Shown: positions 39,841 through 48,585 of the stretch, piece by piece
How the letters are laid out: the number at the start of each line of letters is the position of its first letter
Numbering within the stretch: the first letter of the stretch is position 1
NCBI GenBank assembly: GCA_913774845.1
Contig: CAJYJO010000005.1
Location: 1-51,754 of the forward strand
Direction of reading: 5' to 3'
Source: an uncultured Microbacterium sp.
Lineage (GTDB): Bacteria > Actinomycetota > Actinomycetes > Actinomycetales > Microbacteriaceae
DNA: 51,754 bases
Made by a program: the position numbers and the translations under genes
Notes under the pieces: model-generated
What the model saw: the letters and a program-made list of their open reading frames with translations, nothing else
What the model was told of the DNA's origin: nothing
Databases searched by the model: none

Positions 39841-39959
39841 ATTGCGTTTTCTGGGCGCTTTCATATGGAACAATGCAGTAGCTCACTCCGTCGCTTTCTC
39901 GCCAGCGTCATTTCCTGGGTGCGCCCTGCCCATCGGCAACCGCCCACGAGAAACGCAAT
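39841..39959. repeat. inverted repeat flanking the leader of the secreted-protein gene
   Basis: ATTGCGTTT at 39841-39849 is inverted as AAACGCAAT at 39951-39959; the similarity extends for a few bases beyond the cores (TCT / AGA, then GGGCG / CGCCC with gaps). The 119-bp interval holds no convincing ORF. It may be a leader-RNA hairpin or a small element. The following gene has its own GAAAGGGA ribosome-binding site near 39977. Confidence 0.45.
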
Positions 39960-39993
39960 GGGCGGTGCCTTGTTTCCCTGAAAGGGACACCGC

Positions 39994-40803
39994 ATGTCGA
40001 CCGAATCCTCGCGCCGCGCCTCGACGCTGAAGCGCACCACGGCCCTCGTCTCCACCGGTCTGCTGGCCGCCGCGATGCTCTTCGGCGGGACCACCGCCGC
40101 CCAGGCCATCGCCGACCCCTCGCTCGAGTCGAGCTCTTCGACCGCCACCGCGGGCGGCACCGTCGTGCTGACCGCGTCGGGCTTCGAGCCGGGCACCGAA
40201 CTTGCGTTCGTCATCGACCTGCAGGAGGAACTGGTCACCTACCCGGTCGACGGTGGCCCGGTCGCGGCCGGCCAGGACGGCACCTACAAGGGGTCCGCGG
40301 TGCTCCCGGAATCGCTTGAGCCGGGCGCCCACGAGGTCGCCGTCGTCAACCGCGACGCTCTCGCTCCCGACGCGCGCGAGCGCGAGCTGCTCCCCCGCTT
40401 CGCGTCGACCGAGATCACCATCGTCGCCACGCCGACCTCCTCGGTCACCCCCGCGTCGCAGTCGCTCTCCTCGTACCTGAAGAACGGCGTCACCGCCACC
40501 TTCACCGGTTTCGAGCCCGGCGCCACTGTCTCGTTCGGCATCGGCAACGAGGGCTCGGGCGACCAGGCCGGTCCCGACCAGGTCGCCGACGCCAACGGCA
40601 CGGTCGTCCTCCGCTTCGTGCCCGAGGTCGGCACCAACTACGCCAACGAGGGCACCTACTTCCTCAGCGCGTTCTCGAACGGCTTCGCCGTCAGCGCCGC
40701 TCCGGTGAGCTTCGTCGTCACGCCCGACGCCGCCGCGACCCCGTCGGCTCCGGTCGCCGCTCCCGCCAAGCCGGTCAAGCGCGCCGCCACGTTCACGGGC
40801 TGA
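39994..40803 (+). CDS. secreted protein with two Ig-like/adhesion-type repeats
   Basis: A 269-residue secreted protein. The signal peptide TTALVSTGLLAAAMLFGGTTAAQA ends near residue 38. The mature part has two similar modules: GGTVVLTASGFEPGTELAFVID and NGVTATFTGFEPGATVSFGIG. This resembles the bacterial Ig-like or Gram-positive surface repeat with its common GFEPG turn. The C terminus is Ala/Pro-rich and basic (APVAAPAKPVKRAATFTG) with no LPxTG motif, so it is released or loosely bound to the wall. It may be the truncated head of a larger surface-protein type. A strong terminator follows. Confidence 0.7.
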   Translation: MSTESSRRASTLKRTTALVSTGLLAAAMLFGGTTAAQAIADPSLESSSSTATAGGTVVLTASGFEPGTELAFVIDLQEELVTYPVDGGPVAAGQDGTYKGSAVLPESLEPGAHEVAVVNRDALAPDARERELLPRFASTEITIVATPTSSVTPASQSLSSYLKNGVTATFTGFEPGATVSFGIGNEGSGDQAGPDQVADANGTVVLRFVPEVGTNYANEGTYFLSAFSNGFAVSAAPVSFVVTPDAAATPSAPVAAPAKPVKRAATFTG

Positions 40804-40821
40804 CCTCCTCGGCATCCCGTA

Positions 40822-40853
40822 CGCCGGGCCGGAACTGTCGTTCCGGCCCGGCG
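40822..40853 (+). terminator. strong hairpin terminator
   Basis: CGCCGGGCCGGAA (40822-40834) and TTCCGGCCCGGCG (40841-40853) form a perfect 13-bp stem with loop CTGTCG, 19 bases after the secreted-protein stop. A short pyrimidine tract (CTCCCTTT) follows. Confidence 0.85.
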
Positions 40854-40890
40854 CTCCCTTTCCCCCCGCTGCGTCCCTCCCGGAGTCCCC

Positions 40891-41637
40891 GTGTCCTCTC
40901 GCATGTCCGCCACCGCCGGAGCCGTCGCGCTCGTCGCCGCCCTGCTGCTGACCGGGTGCTCCCCGGCCGCCACGCCCGACGCCGCGACGCCCACGCCGAC
41001 GATGCCCGTGCCCACCGCGGTCGCCACCTCGGCCGCTCCGGTTCCCACGGTCGTCGGCACCTCGGCCACCGCGACGGATGCCACGCTCGAGGTCTACGAC
41101 GCCCCCTCGGGCACCGTCACGTCGACGCTCACGAACCCCCGGGAATCGGGCGCGCCGCTGACACTCCTCGTCGAGTCCACCGACGGGGACTGGCTGCAGG
41201 TGCAGCTCGCCCAGCGCCCGAACGGCAGCACCGGCTGGGTGAAGGCCGACGCGGTCACCCTGCACAGCCTCGAGTACAGCCTGGCCGTCTCGACCGAGGA
41301 CAACACCGTCACGCTCAGCAAGAACGGCGCCGCGGTCAAGACCTTCAGCGCGGCCACCGGCACCGGCGGGACGCCGACGCCGCACGGGTCGTTCTACCTC
41401 ACCGAACTGCTTGAGCCCACGAACGAGGGGTACGGCCCCTACGCTTTCGGGCTCTCGGCGTTCTCCGACGTGCTGTCGAGCTTCGGCGGCGGACCGGGCC
41501 AGATCGGCCTGCACGGCACCGACGACGAGGACAGCATCGGACAGGCGGCCAGCCACGGCTGCATCCGCCTGTCGAACGACGACATCACCGAACTCGCCGG
41601 CCTGCTGCCCCTCGGCACCCCCATCACGATCAGCTGA
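40891..41637 (+). CDS. L,D-transpeptidase (YkuD) lipoprotein
   Basis: A 248-residue exported protein. The signal peptide ends in a lipobox (ALLLTGC, near residue 23), followed by a Thr/Ala/Pro linker. Residues about 65-120 form an SH3-like part (TLEVYDAPSG, WLQVQLAQRPNGSTGWVKADAV). The YkuD catalytic domain follows, with GLHGTDDEDSIGQAASHGCIRLSN carrying the catalytic His and Cys of SHGCIR. It makes 3-3 cross-links in peptidoglycan or attaches proteins to it. The start is GTG 40891 or ATG 40903; both keep the signal peptide. Confidence 0.92.
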   Translation: MSSRMSATAGAVALVAALLLTGCSPAATPDAATPTPTMPVPTAVATSAAPVPTVVGTSATATDATLEVYDAPSGTVTSTLTNPRESGAPLTLLVESTDGDWLQVQLAQRPNGSTGWVKADAVTLHSLEYSLAVSTEDNTVTLSKNGAAVKTFSAATGTGGTPTPHGSFYLTELLEPTNEGYGPYAFGLSAFSDVLSSFGGGPGQIGLHGTDDEDSIGQAASHGCIRLSNDDITELAGLLPLGTPITIS

Positions 41638-41786
41638 CGACCGCGTCGTCGTGGCGTCAAGCCCCGGCCTTTTCAGCGTTCTCTTCGACGGCGCGCGGTA
41701 GCGTCCTCATCGTTCTGCGCGATGCCGCGTGCCCCCGGGCGCATCTCGGGAGCACGCTGTCCCGCCCGGTTCGACGGAGGGAGGCG

Positions 41787-42965
41787 ATGACCATCAGCAC
41801 GACGACCGCGCCCGCCTCGCCGCCGATGGGCGCCCACCCGGGGCCGCTCGACAGGGTGCGCAACCTCCCGTCGCTCACCGGTCTGCGCTGGGCGACGGCG
41901 ATGCTCATCTTCGGCCACCACCTGATGGCGGTGAACTACTTCGGCGGCAACGCCGGCGTCGCCTGGGGCTTCCTCTTCGAAGCGGGGAAGACCGGGGTCA
42001 CCCTCTTCTTCATCCTCTCGGGCTTCGTCCTCGCCTGGGGGTACAAGCCGCAGCAGAGCTCCGGCTCGTTCTACTGGCATCGTTTCGCGCGGATCTACCC
42101 GCTGCACCTGGTGGGCGTGGTGCTCGCGCTGATCACGGCGGCGACCCTCGTCCCCGAGATCCGCAGCGACGGTCCCGCACCCGTCGTGGCGAACGTGTTC
42201 CTCCTCAACGGCTGGGTCCCCGACTGGTGGCAGGCCGGGAACCCCGCGAGCTGGTCGCTCGTGTGCGAGGCCTTCTTCTACCTCAGCTTCCCCTTCCTCA
42301 TCCGCCCCCTCGTGCGGCTGTCGAACCGTGCCCGGATCATCGTGATCGCGGCATCCCTCGTGCTCGTCGCGTTCGCTCCGCAGATCGCCGCCCTCGCTCC
42401 CGGCGCGCTGTCCGCGGCATCCACCCCCCTCCTCCGCCTGCCGGAGTTCGTGATCGGCATGGCCCTCGCGCTGATGATGAAGAGCGGGAGGTGGATGCCG
42501 CTGCACCTGGCCGTCGCGGTCCCGCTCGCCGTCGTGGGATACGCGGCGTCGGAGGCGCCGACGATCCCCGGCACCGACATCCACCCGGGGCTCGCCGCGA
42601 ACGTCGGTTTCTATGCGCTGCTGGTCGCGGCCCTCGCCGCCGTCGACGCGCGCGGTCGCTCGACGTTCCTCGCCCGGCCGCTGTGGCAGGAGCTCGGGCG
42701 GGTGTCGTTCGCGTTCTACCTCGTGCACCTGCTGGTCATCGCGTCGGTGTCGTCGTCGTGGCCCGACGGGCACCCCGAACTGCCGTGGCGGCAGGCGGTG
42801 CTGCTCGGCCTGGCCGCGTTCGCCATCGCGCTGGCGATCGCATGGGTGCTGCACAAGGCCGTCGAGGTGCCGGCTCAGCGGTGGCTGCTGCGATACGACC
42901 GTTCGCGGGCGCGCGTGCAGCCCGCCCCGGCGCGCGACCTGGCGGAACCGGTCACGACTCGCTAG
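41787..42965 (+). CDS. acyltransferase 3 family membrane protein (OafA/YrhL-like)
   Basis: A 392-residue protein of ten or so membrane helices. The catalytic region is SLTGLRWATAMLIFGHHL (His pair) with FFILSGFVLAWGYKP and FYWHRFARIYPLHLVGV, as in O-acetyltransferases of the acyl_transf_3 family. Such enzymes transfer acyl groups to cell-surface sugars or antibiotics. A Pro/Ala cytosolic N-terminal tail precedes the first helix. ATG 41787 follows GGAGG. Acceptor unknown. Confidence 0.9.
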   Translation: MTISTTTAPASPPMGAHPGPLDRVRNLPSLTGLRWATAMLIFGHHLMAVNYFGGNAGVAWGFLFEAGKTGVTLFFILSGFVLAWGYKPQQSSGSFYWHRFARIYPLHLVGVVLALITAATLVPEIRSDGPAPVVANVFLLNGWVPDWWQAGNPASWSLVCEAFFYLSFPFLIRPLVRLSNRARIIVIAASLVLVAFAPQIAALAPGALSAASTPLLRLPEFVIGMALALMMKSGRWMPLHLAVAVPLAVVGYAASEAPTIPGTDIHPGLAANVGFYALLVAALAAVDARGRSTFLARPLWQELGRVSFAFYLVHLLVIASVSSSWPDGHPELPWRQAVLLGLAAFAIALAIAWVLHKAVEVPAQRWLLRYDRSRARVQPAPARDLAEPVTTR

Positions 42966-42974
42966 CCTCGCCGG

Positions 42975-43284
42975 ATGTTCGGCGCACACGCACTCATCCT
43001 TCTTCTCACCTGGGGCATCGGCCTCGTCGTCCTCAGCGCCGCCCTGTACGTCGTGGTGCGCTTCGCCGTGCTGCACGCGCTGAAGGCGCACACGCGGTGG
43101 GTGGACGGCGGCAAGCAGGAGGGGCGTCCCGGAAAGTCGGCTGTGGCGGGTCCAGAGCTCACGGGCAACGCGGCTCAGGTGAACGCGATGGATCGCAGCG
43201 AGTACCGACGCAGAGAAGCCGACGGCGATCCCTTCCTCGTCAACGGCCCACCGCGCGTTCAGCCGGGCCCCGGTACACTGCCCC
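42975..43284 (+). CDS. small one-helix membrane protein, 3' end unresolved
   Basis: ATG 42975, 9 bases after the acyltransferase stop, opens LILLLTWGIGLVVLSAALYVVVRFAVLHALKAHTRWVDGG, a convincing single-span membrane protein start. The frame does not stop before the next gene; it runs on in another frame of that gene to 44798. The coding-like part ends near residue 50-60, so the true stop may have been lost by an indel, or the protein has a long disordered tail. The end given is the start of the next gene, not a stop codon. Confidence 0.35.
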
Positions 43285-44772
43285 GTGCCCGAAACACTGC
43301 TGAGCCCCGATCGCGATGCCGCGCGATCGGCATCCATCGATCCGACCGAGCTCGAGATCGCGCTGCGCGTCATCGACGCGGCCTCCTCGCTCGACCCCGA
43401 AGACCCCGCTTACATCGCCCTGCGCCGTCAGACCGGCAAGCTCTACAAGGACGTCAAGCGGCAGTCGCGCAAAGAGAAGCGCCAGCGCATCGCCGAGGCG
43501 GATCGCGCCGTCGTCGCCGCCACCGCGACCGGGGCGCCGGATCGCATCGACGACGAGACGCGCGGCATCCCGCTCGCGACTCGCACGACAACGCCGTTCG
43601 CGGGCGAGCTGATCAAGGCCCGCGCCTGCTACATCTGCAAGCAGGACTACACGCTCGTCGACGCGTTCTACCACCAGCTCTGCCCCGACTGCGCGGCGAT
43701 GAGCCACGCCAAGCGCGACGCGCGCACCGACCTCACCGGCAAGCGCGCGCTGCTCACCGGCGGTCGCGCGAAGATCGGCATGTACATCGCGCTGCGGCTG
43801 CTGCGCGACGGCGCGCACACGACGATCACCACGCGCTTCCCGCGCGACGCCGTCCGGCGCTTCTCGTCGCTCCCCGACAGCGCCGACTGGCTGCACCGGC
43901 TGAAGGTCGTGGGCATCGACCTGCGCGACCCCGCCCAGGTGATCGGACTCGCCGAGTCGGTGGCATCCGACGGCCCCCTCGACATCCTCATCAACAACGC
44001 GGCGCAGACCGTGCGGCGCTCGCCGGGGGCGTACAAACCCCTGGTGGATGCCGAACTCGCACCGCTCCCCGACGGACCGCTGCCCGAGCTCGTCACGTTC
44101 GGCCACACCAACGACGCCCACCCGCTCGCGCTCGCGCAGTCGGTGTCGGCGCACCCGATCCTCGCGTCGGCCGCGCGCACCGCCGACGAGCTCACGGCCG
44201 AAGCGATGGCCGCCGGATCGTCGTCGCTGGAGCGACTGGCCGCGGGCACCGCGATCGACGCGGGCGGGCTCGTGCCCGACGAGGACCGCATCAACAGCTG
44301 GACGCAGCACGTCGACCAGGTGGAGCCCCTCGAGATGCTCGAGGTGCAGCTCGCGAACATGACCGCGCCGTTCCTGCTCGTGAGCCGGCTGCGTCGCGCG
44401 ATGGCGGCATCGAGCGCGCGTCGGAAGTACATCGTCAACGTCTCGGCGATGGAGGGCGTGTTCGGCCGCGGCTACAAGGGCCCCGGCCACCCGCACACCA
44501 ACATGGCGAAGGCCGCGCTCAACATGCTCACGCGCACGAGCGCCCGCGAGATGTTCGAGTCCGACGGCATCCTGATGACCGCCGTCGACACCGGCTGGAT
44601 CACCGACGAGCGCCCGCACTTCACCAAGGTGCGCCTCGCCGAGGAGGGCTTCCACGCCCCGCTCGACCTCGTCGACGGCGCCGCGCGCGTCTACGACCCG
44701 ATCGTGCGCGGCGAGGCCGGCGAGGACCTGTTCGGCATCTTCCTGAAGGACTACCGCAAGAGCTCGTGGTGA
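43285..44772 (+). CDS. zinc-ribbon short-chain dehydrogenase lacking the usual Tyr
   Basis: A 495-residue protein starting at GTG 43285. Residues 1-110 are helical and charged. A CxxC...CxxC zinc knuckle follows (C115, C118, C133, C136: CYICKQ...LCPDC). The SDR fold starts at 154 with ALLTGGRAKIG (158-165) and has DILINNAAQT and YIVNVSAMEGVF. In place of the classical YxxxK it has TNMAK: Thr at the Tyr position. An insert of some 70 residues lies between the NNAA strand and the catalytic part. Substrate unknown; similar long SDRs occur in eukaryotes and actinobacteria. Confidence 0.8.
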   Translation: MPETLLSPDRDAARSASIDPTELEIALRVIDAASSLDPEDPAYIALRRQTGKLYKDVKRQSRKEKRQRIAEADRAVVAATATGAPDRIDDETRGIPLATRTTTPFAGELIKARACYICKQDYTLVDAFYHQLCPDCAAMSHAKRDARTDLTGKRALLTGGRAKIGMYIALRLLRDGAHTTITTRFPRDAVRRFSSLPDSADWLHRLKVVGIDLRDPAQVIGLAESVASDGPLDILINNAAQTVRRSPGAYKPLVDAELAPLPDGPLPELVTFGHTNDAHPLALAQSVSAHPILASAARTADELTAEAMAAGSSSLERLAAGTAIDAGGLVPDEDRINSWTQHVDQVEPLEMLEVQLANMTAPFLLVSRLRRAMAASSARRKYIVNVSAMEGVFGRGYKGPGHPHTNMAKAALNMLTRTSAREMFESDGILMTAVDTGWITDERPHFTKVRLAEEGFHAPLDLVDGAARVYDPIVRGEAGEDLFGIFLKDYRKSSW

Positions 44773-44824
44773 CGCCCCGGCCCGTCCCCGGGCGGTGAGC
44801 GGCCGCCGGGGGCGCCGCGACGCG

Positions 44825-45232
44825 TCAGGCCGGCAGGAAGAACTCCCGCGCGAGCGGGGCGATCTCGATCCCGGATGCCGTGGCCGCGGTGACCCAGCGG
44901 AGTTCGGCGATCTCGGCTTCCGGGACCGGGCGCTGGTCGCCGATGTCGACGCGGAACACGTCGGCGACCACCGCGAAGCCGGGCTCGTTCGCCGCGCTCG
45001 CCGTGAACCGGCCGAGGGGCTCGAGCGCGTCGGGGGAGACCCGGATGCCGACCTCTTCGGCCAGCTCGCGGGCGAGCGTCTCGGCGGGGGTCTCTCCGGG
45101 CTCGGGCTTGCCGCCGGGCTGCATGAACGCGGTGGTTCCGGCCTTGCGCACGAGCAGCAGGCGGCCGTCGGCGTCGGTGATCACCGCGGCCGAGACGTGG
45201 ATACGACGCGGGGTGGTGGCATCCGGAATCAC
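44825..45232 (-). CDS. NUDIX hydrolase
   Basis: A 135-residue NUDIX protein. The Nudix box GKPEPGETPAETLARELAEEVGI fits GX5EX7REUXEEXGU, with the metal-binding REx2EE. The N terminus IHVSAAVITDADGRLLLVRKAGTTAFMQPGG suits MutT/ADP-ribose or dNTP pyrophosphatases that clean up nucleotides. GTG 45232. It is convergent with the SDR gene. Confidence 0.92.
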   Translation of the reverse strand: MIPDATTPRRIHVSAAVITDADGRLLLVRKAGTTAFMQPGGKPEPGETPAETLARELAEEVGIRVSPDALEPLGRFTASAANEPGFAVVADVFRVDIGDQRPVPEAEIAELRWVTAATASGIEIAPLAREFFLPA

Positions 45233-45336
45233 TCCCGCACGCTAGCAGGAGCGGCGCCCGCGCGGTGGCGCGCACGCGTGCGGTCTCTCCGCCCGCGTCG
45301 GGAGCGGAGGCGAACGGACCGCGACCAGCCCCGGTC

Positions 45337-45744
45337 TCAGCGGCGCAGCCGCCGCGCGGCGGTCAGGTCGAGCAGGAACAGTGCGGCGCCCTGGACGACG
45401 ACGGCCACACCGTGACCGCGCGCGTCGGCGGCGCTGAGACGTCCCCCGAACGTCGGCCGGCGAACCGCGAGATGCGCGCCCGCGGCGACGTAGCCGACGT
45501 CGAGCGCCGTGTTGATCAGCAGCAGACGCCGCAGCGGGCGACGCTTCGGCGCGGCCCCGCGGCGGACGGCGAACATCGCCAGGCCGAGGTCGACGGCCCC
45601 CCACATCGCCGTCTGCACGCCGAAGGCGCGGGTGCGCGGGAAGAGCGCCAGAGCGCCCCCCACGACGACGGATGCCGTGCCCCATCGCCGCAGACGACGC
45701 ACGAGGGTGCCGGCGACGGCCTTCGCTGATGCCATGACAACCAT
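45337..45744 (-). CDS. hypothetical small membrane protein
   Basis: A 135-residue basic membrane protein with about four hydrophobic segments: ASVVVGGALALF, TAMWGAVDLGLAMFAV, LLINTALDVGYVAAGAHL and GVAVVVQGAALFLLDLTAA. The PR-rich basic loops (RRGAAPKRRPLRR) face the cytosol. No family is recognised with confidence; it resembles the DUF6992 group. The start could be ATG 45744 or 45735. Confidence 0.6.
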   Translation of the reverse strand: MVVMASAKAVAGTLVRRLRRWGTASVVVGGALALFPRTRAFGVQTAMWGAVDLGLAMFAVRRGAAPKRRPLRRLLLINTALDVGYVAAGAHLAVRRPTFGGRLSAADARGHGVAVVVQGAALFLLDLTAARRLRR

Positions 45745-45857
45745 GATGCCGCCCCGCCGGCATCCCCGGGCGCACCGCCGGCCCTGCCCGCTCGGGGTGT
45801 GGTGAGGCGCGGCGGGACGCGACCGGGCGGCGGGTGCCCGGCGGGCAGGGGCGCGGG

Positions 45858-46376
45858 TCAGCGCGCGGCGCGCGGGACCGCCATCGACGGCTCGGCGTCG
45901 TCGGGCAGCCCGTAGGTCGCGACGACGCGTTCGAGGTAGCGCTCGATGATGCGCTGCTCGGCGTCGTCGAACTCGTCGAGCACCGCGTCGACGCCCGCGA
46001 TCATCGGCATGAGGTGGCCCATCGCGCGCTGCACCGACGAGTCGGTGGGCACGACCAGGACGCTGCGCCGGTCAGTGGGGTGAGGCATGCGGGTGACGTG
46101 GCCGAGATCGACGAGGCGGTCGATCGCGGCGGTGGTGGCCGCGGTGGTGAGGTCGAGACGCCGCGAGAGTTCACCCGGCGACAGGGGACCCGACATGACG
46201 AGGTGGCCCATGGCATCCAGGCCCGTCGGGTTGACCGCGAGCTCGCGCTGCAGCGACTTCTCGAACGCCGAGCCCGCGGTGAACAGATCGCGCACGAGCG
46301 CGGTGGGGCGCCGCGTGCGGGGCATGGGCGCACCGCCGACGGTGGGGGGAGGGGTGGAAGATTCCGACGCTTCCAT
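45858..46376 (-). CDS. MarR family transcriptional regulator
   Basis: About 172 residues from ATG 46376. The winged helix-turn-helix is GHLVMSGPLSPGELSRRLDLTTAATTAAIDRLVDLGHVTRMPHPTDRRSVLVVPTD, the MarR DNA-binding and wing region. C-terminal helices dimerise. It is divergent from an MMPL exporter, with a 21-bp palindrome between the two. By analogy with other MarR/exporter pairs it represses the pump and is released by a toxic ligand. An alternative GTG lies at 46385. Confidence 0.88.
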   Translation of the reverse strand: MEASESSTPPPTVGGAPMPRTRRPTALVRDLFTAGSAFEKSLQRELAVNPTGLDAMGHLVMSGPLSPGELSRRLDLTTAATTAAIDRLVDLGHVTRMPHPTDRRSVLVVPTDSSVQRAMGHLMPMIAGVDAVLDEFDDAEQRIIERYLERVVATYGLPDDAEPSMAVPRAAR

Positions 46377-46399
46377 GAGTGGCACTCTACGCCGGTTTT

Positions 46400-46458
46400 G
46401 GGATACCTTTCACGTATCTCGAGAATCGAGATACAAGAAAATCTAGGAAAGGCATCCC
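46400..46458. promoter_or_regulatory. MarR operator within a larger inverted repeat that includes the RBS
   Basis: GTATCTCGA (46414-46422) and TCGAGATAC (46426-46434) make a perfect 9+3+9 palindrome, the likely MarR site. Around it, GGGATACCTTTC (46400-46411) and GAAAGGCATCCC (46447-46458) pair with one mismatch. The right arm contains the ribosome-binding site (AGGAAAGG) and abuts the exporter ATG at 46459. A transcript starting upstream could hide the ribosome-binding site in a stem. Confidence 0.75.
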
Positions 46459-48585
46459 ATGAACCGGTTGCTGCGCGTGCTCACCTCGGCACGCACGTCA
46501 TGGATCGTGCTCGTGGTCGCCTTCGCGGGCGTCGCCGCGCTGTTCGCGCTCGGGTCGAGTTCGTCGGCCGAGACCGCGCCCGGAAACGGGCTGCCCGACT
46601 CCGCCGAGTCGGTGCAGGTGTCGAAGATCCTCGAGACCTTCCCGGATGCCGACACCACCAGCGCCCTGCTCGTGTTCGCCGCCGCCGACGGCCAGGCCCT
46701 GAGCCCCGAGACCGTCGCCGCGATCCAGCAAAAGGCGTTCGGCGACCTCGTCGACCTCACCCCCGACGGCTTCATCCCGCCGCCGCAGGTGTCGGAGGAC
46801 GGGACGGTCGCCCTGCTCGTCGTGCCGCTCGAGCCCGAGAGCGACGTCGCCGCGCAGACCGAGCGCGCCGATGAGATCCGCGCGCTCGCCGCCGACGGTC
46901 TCGACGGGGTGCGCACCTACCTGACCGGCCCCGAGGGCTTCGAGGTCGACATCGCCGCGGTGTTCGACGGCGCCGACTTCACCTTGCTGCTCACGACCGT
47001 CATCGTCGTCGCGGTCCTGCTGCTCATCACCTACCGCAGCCCCTGGCTGTGGCTCGTGCCCCTGATCGTGATCGGCACCGCCGACGCCTCGGCCGGGATC
47101 GTCGCGCGCCGGGTCGCCGAGGCGGTGGGCGTGCAGCTGGACGCCTCGATCACCGGCATCCTGTCCGTCCTCGTCTTCGGTGCGGGCACCAACTACGCCC
47201 TGCTGCTCATCGCGCGCTACCGGGACGAGCTGCGCCTGGCCGAAGACCGCCGCGAGGCGATGCGCCGCGCGGTGCGGGGCGCGGGACCGGCGATCATCGC
47301 GAGCGGATCCACCGTCGCCCTCGCCCTGGCGACCCTGCTGCTGGGCGAGCTGTCGGGCAACCGCGCCCTGGGGCTGGCGTGCGCCGTCGGCGTCGTGGTG
47401 GCGATGGTCTTCGCGCTCATCGTGCTGCCCGCCGCGCTCGTGCTCTTCGGTCGCTGGTTGTTCTGGCCCTACATCCCCCGCTTCGGGTCGCCCGACGCGA
47501 TCTCGCGCAGCCCGTGGGGCAAGCTCGGTCGCGGCGTCTCGCGGCGCCCGGTCGTCGTCGCGATCACCGGGGCGGTCGTGCTCGGCGCGCTCGCGAGCGG
47601 CCTGTTCTTCGTCCAGACGGGCCTGTCGCAGAACGACCGCTTCCTGCAGAAGCCCGACGCGGTCAAGGGACAGGAGGTGCTCGCCGAGGCGTTCTCGGCC
47701 GGGGCGACCTCGCCCGCCACGGTGGTCGCCAAGCCCGCCGACGCCGACGCGGTCGTCGAGGCCGCCACGGGACTCGAGGGCGTCGACTCGGCCCGCATCG
47801 TCGAGGCGACCACCGACTGGGCGCGCATCGACGTGACGCTGAACGCGTCGGCCGAGACGCCAGAGGCCTTCGCCGCGATCGAGCGCATGCGCGCCGACTT
47901 CGACGGCATCGGGTCGGGGCAGACGCTCGTCGGAGGTCTCGACGCGCAGGCGCTCGACGTCGCCGGTGCGCAGCAGCGCGATCAGTCGCTGATCATCCCG
48001 CTCATCCTCGTGCTGGTGTTCATCGTGCTCGTGATCCTGCTGCGCTCGCTGCTGGCGCCCGTGCTGCTGCTGCTGGCGGTGGTCGCGAGCTTCTTCTCGG
48101 CCGTGGGCGCCGCGTGGTGGCTGTTCCAGACGCCGCTGTTCGCCTTCCCGGCGATCGACACCAACGTGCTGCTGTTCAGCTTCCTGTTCCTGGTGGCGCT
48201 GGGTGTGGACTACAGCATCTTCCTCGTCACCCGCGCGCAAGAAGAGAGCCGCACCCTCGGCACCACGCAGGGCATGATCCGCGCGCTCGCCGCGACCGGA
48301 GCGGTCATCACGAGCGCCGGCATCCTGCTCGCCGCCGTGTTCGCCGTGCTGGGCGTGCTGCCGCTGATCACCCTCACGCAGATCGGCATCATCGTCTGCA
48401 TCGGAGTTCTGATCGACACCCTGCTGGTGCGTACCGTCATCGTTCCGGCGATGGCGTTCATCGCCGGGGACAGGTTCTGGTGGCCCCGCAAGCCGAAGGT
48501 GACGGATGCCGAAGCCGCCGCCCACCAGGCGCCCAACGCCCCGCAGACCCGCGCCGCACGTCGGAAGGACGTGCCGGTCGCCTGA
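46459..48585 (+). CDS. MMPL/RND family exporter
   Basis: A 708-residue RND-type exporter of the MMPL group, with two halves each of one large extracytoplasmic loop and about five or six helices. Diagnostic parts are FGAGTNYALLLIARYRDELR and LGVDYSIFLVTRAQEESRTLG, with the Asp/Tyr proton-relay helices in TM4 and TM10. The N-terminal helix is WIVLVVAFAGVAALFALG. It probably exports a lipid or drug and is divergent from the MarR gene that would repress it. ATG 46459 follows AGGAAAGG. Confidence 0.93.
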   Translation: MNRLLRVLTSARTSWIVLVVAFAGVAALFALGSSSSAETAPGNGLPDSAESVQVSKILETFPDADTTSALLVFAAADGQALSPETVAAIQQKAFGDLVDLTPDGFIPPPQVSEDGTVALLVVPLEPESDVAAQTERADEIRALAADGLDGVRTYLTGPEGFEVDIAAVFDGADFTLLLTTVIVVAVLLLITYRSPWLWLVPLIVIGTADASAGIVARRVAEAVGVQLDASITGILSVLVFGAGTNYALLLIARYRDELRLAEDRREAMRRAVRGAGPAIIASGSTVALALATLLLGELSGNRALGLACAVGVVVAMVFALIVLPAALVLFGRWLFWPYIPRFGSPDAISRSPWGKLGRGVSRRPVVVAITGAVVLGALASGLFFVQTGLSQNDRFLQKPDAVKGQEVLAEAFSAGATSPATVVAKPADADAVVEAATGLEGVDSARIVEATTDWARIDVTLNASAETPEAFAAIERMRADFDGIGSGQTLVGGLDAQALDVAGAQQRDQSLIIPLILVLVFIVLVILLRSLLAPVLLLLAVVASFFSAVGAAWWLFQTPLFAFPAIDTNVLLFSFLFLVALGVDYSIFLVTRAQEESRTLGTTQGMIRALAATGAVITSAGILLAAVFAVLGVLPLITLTQIGIIVCIGVLIDTLLVRTVIVPAMAFIAGDRFWWPRKPKVTDAEAAAHQAPNAPQTRAARRKDVPVA

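Noticed and set aside
43240-44655. Long minus-strand open frame across the SDR gene
   Set aside because: Composition is typical of an antisense shadow; the plus strand has the SDR motifs and zinc knuckle.
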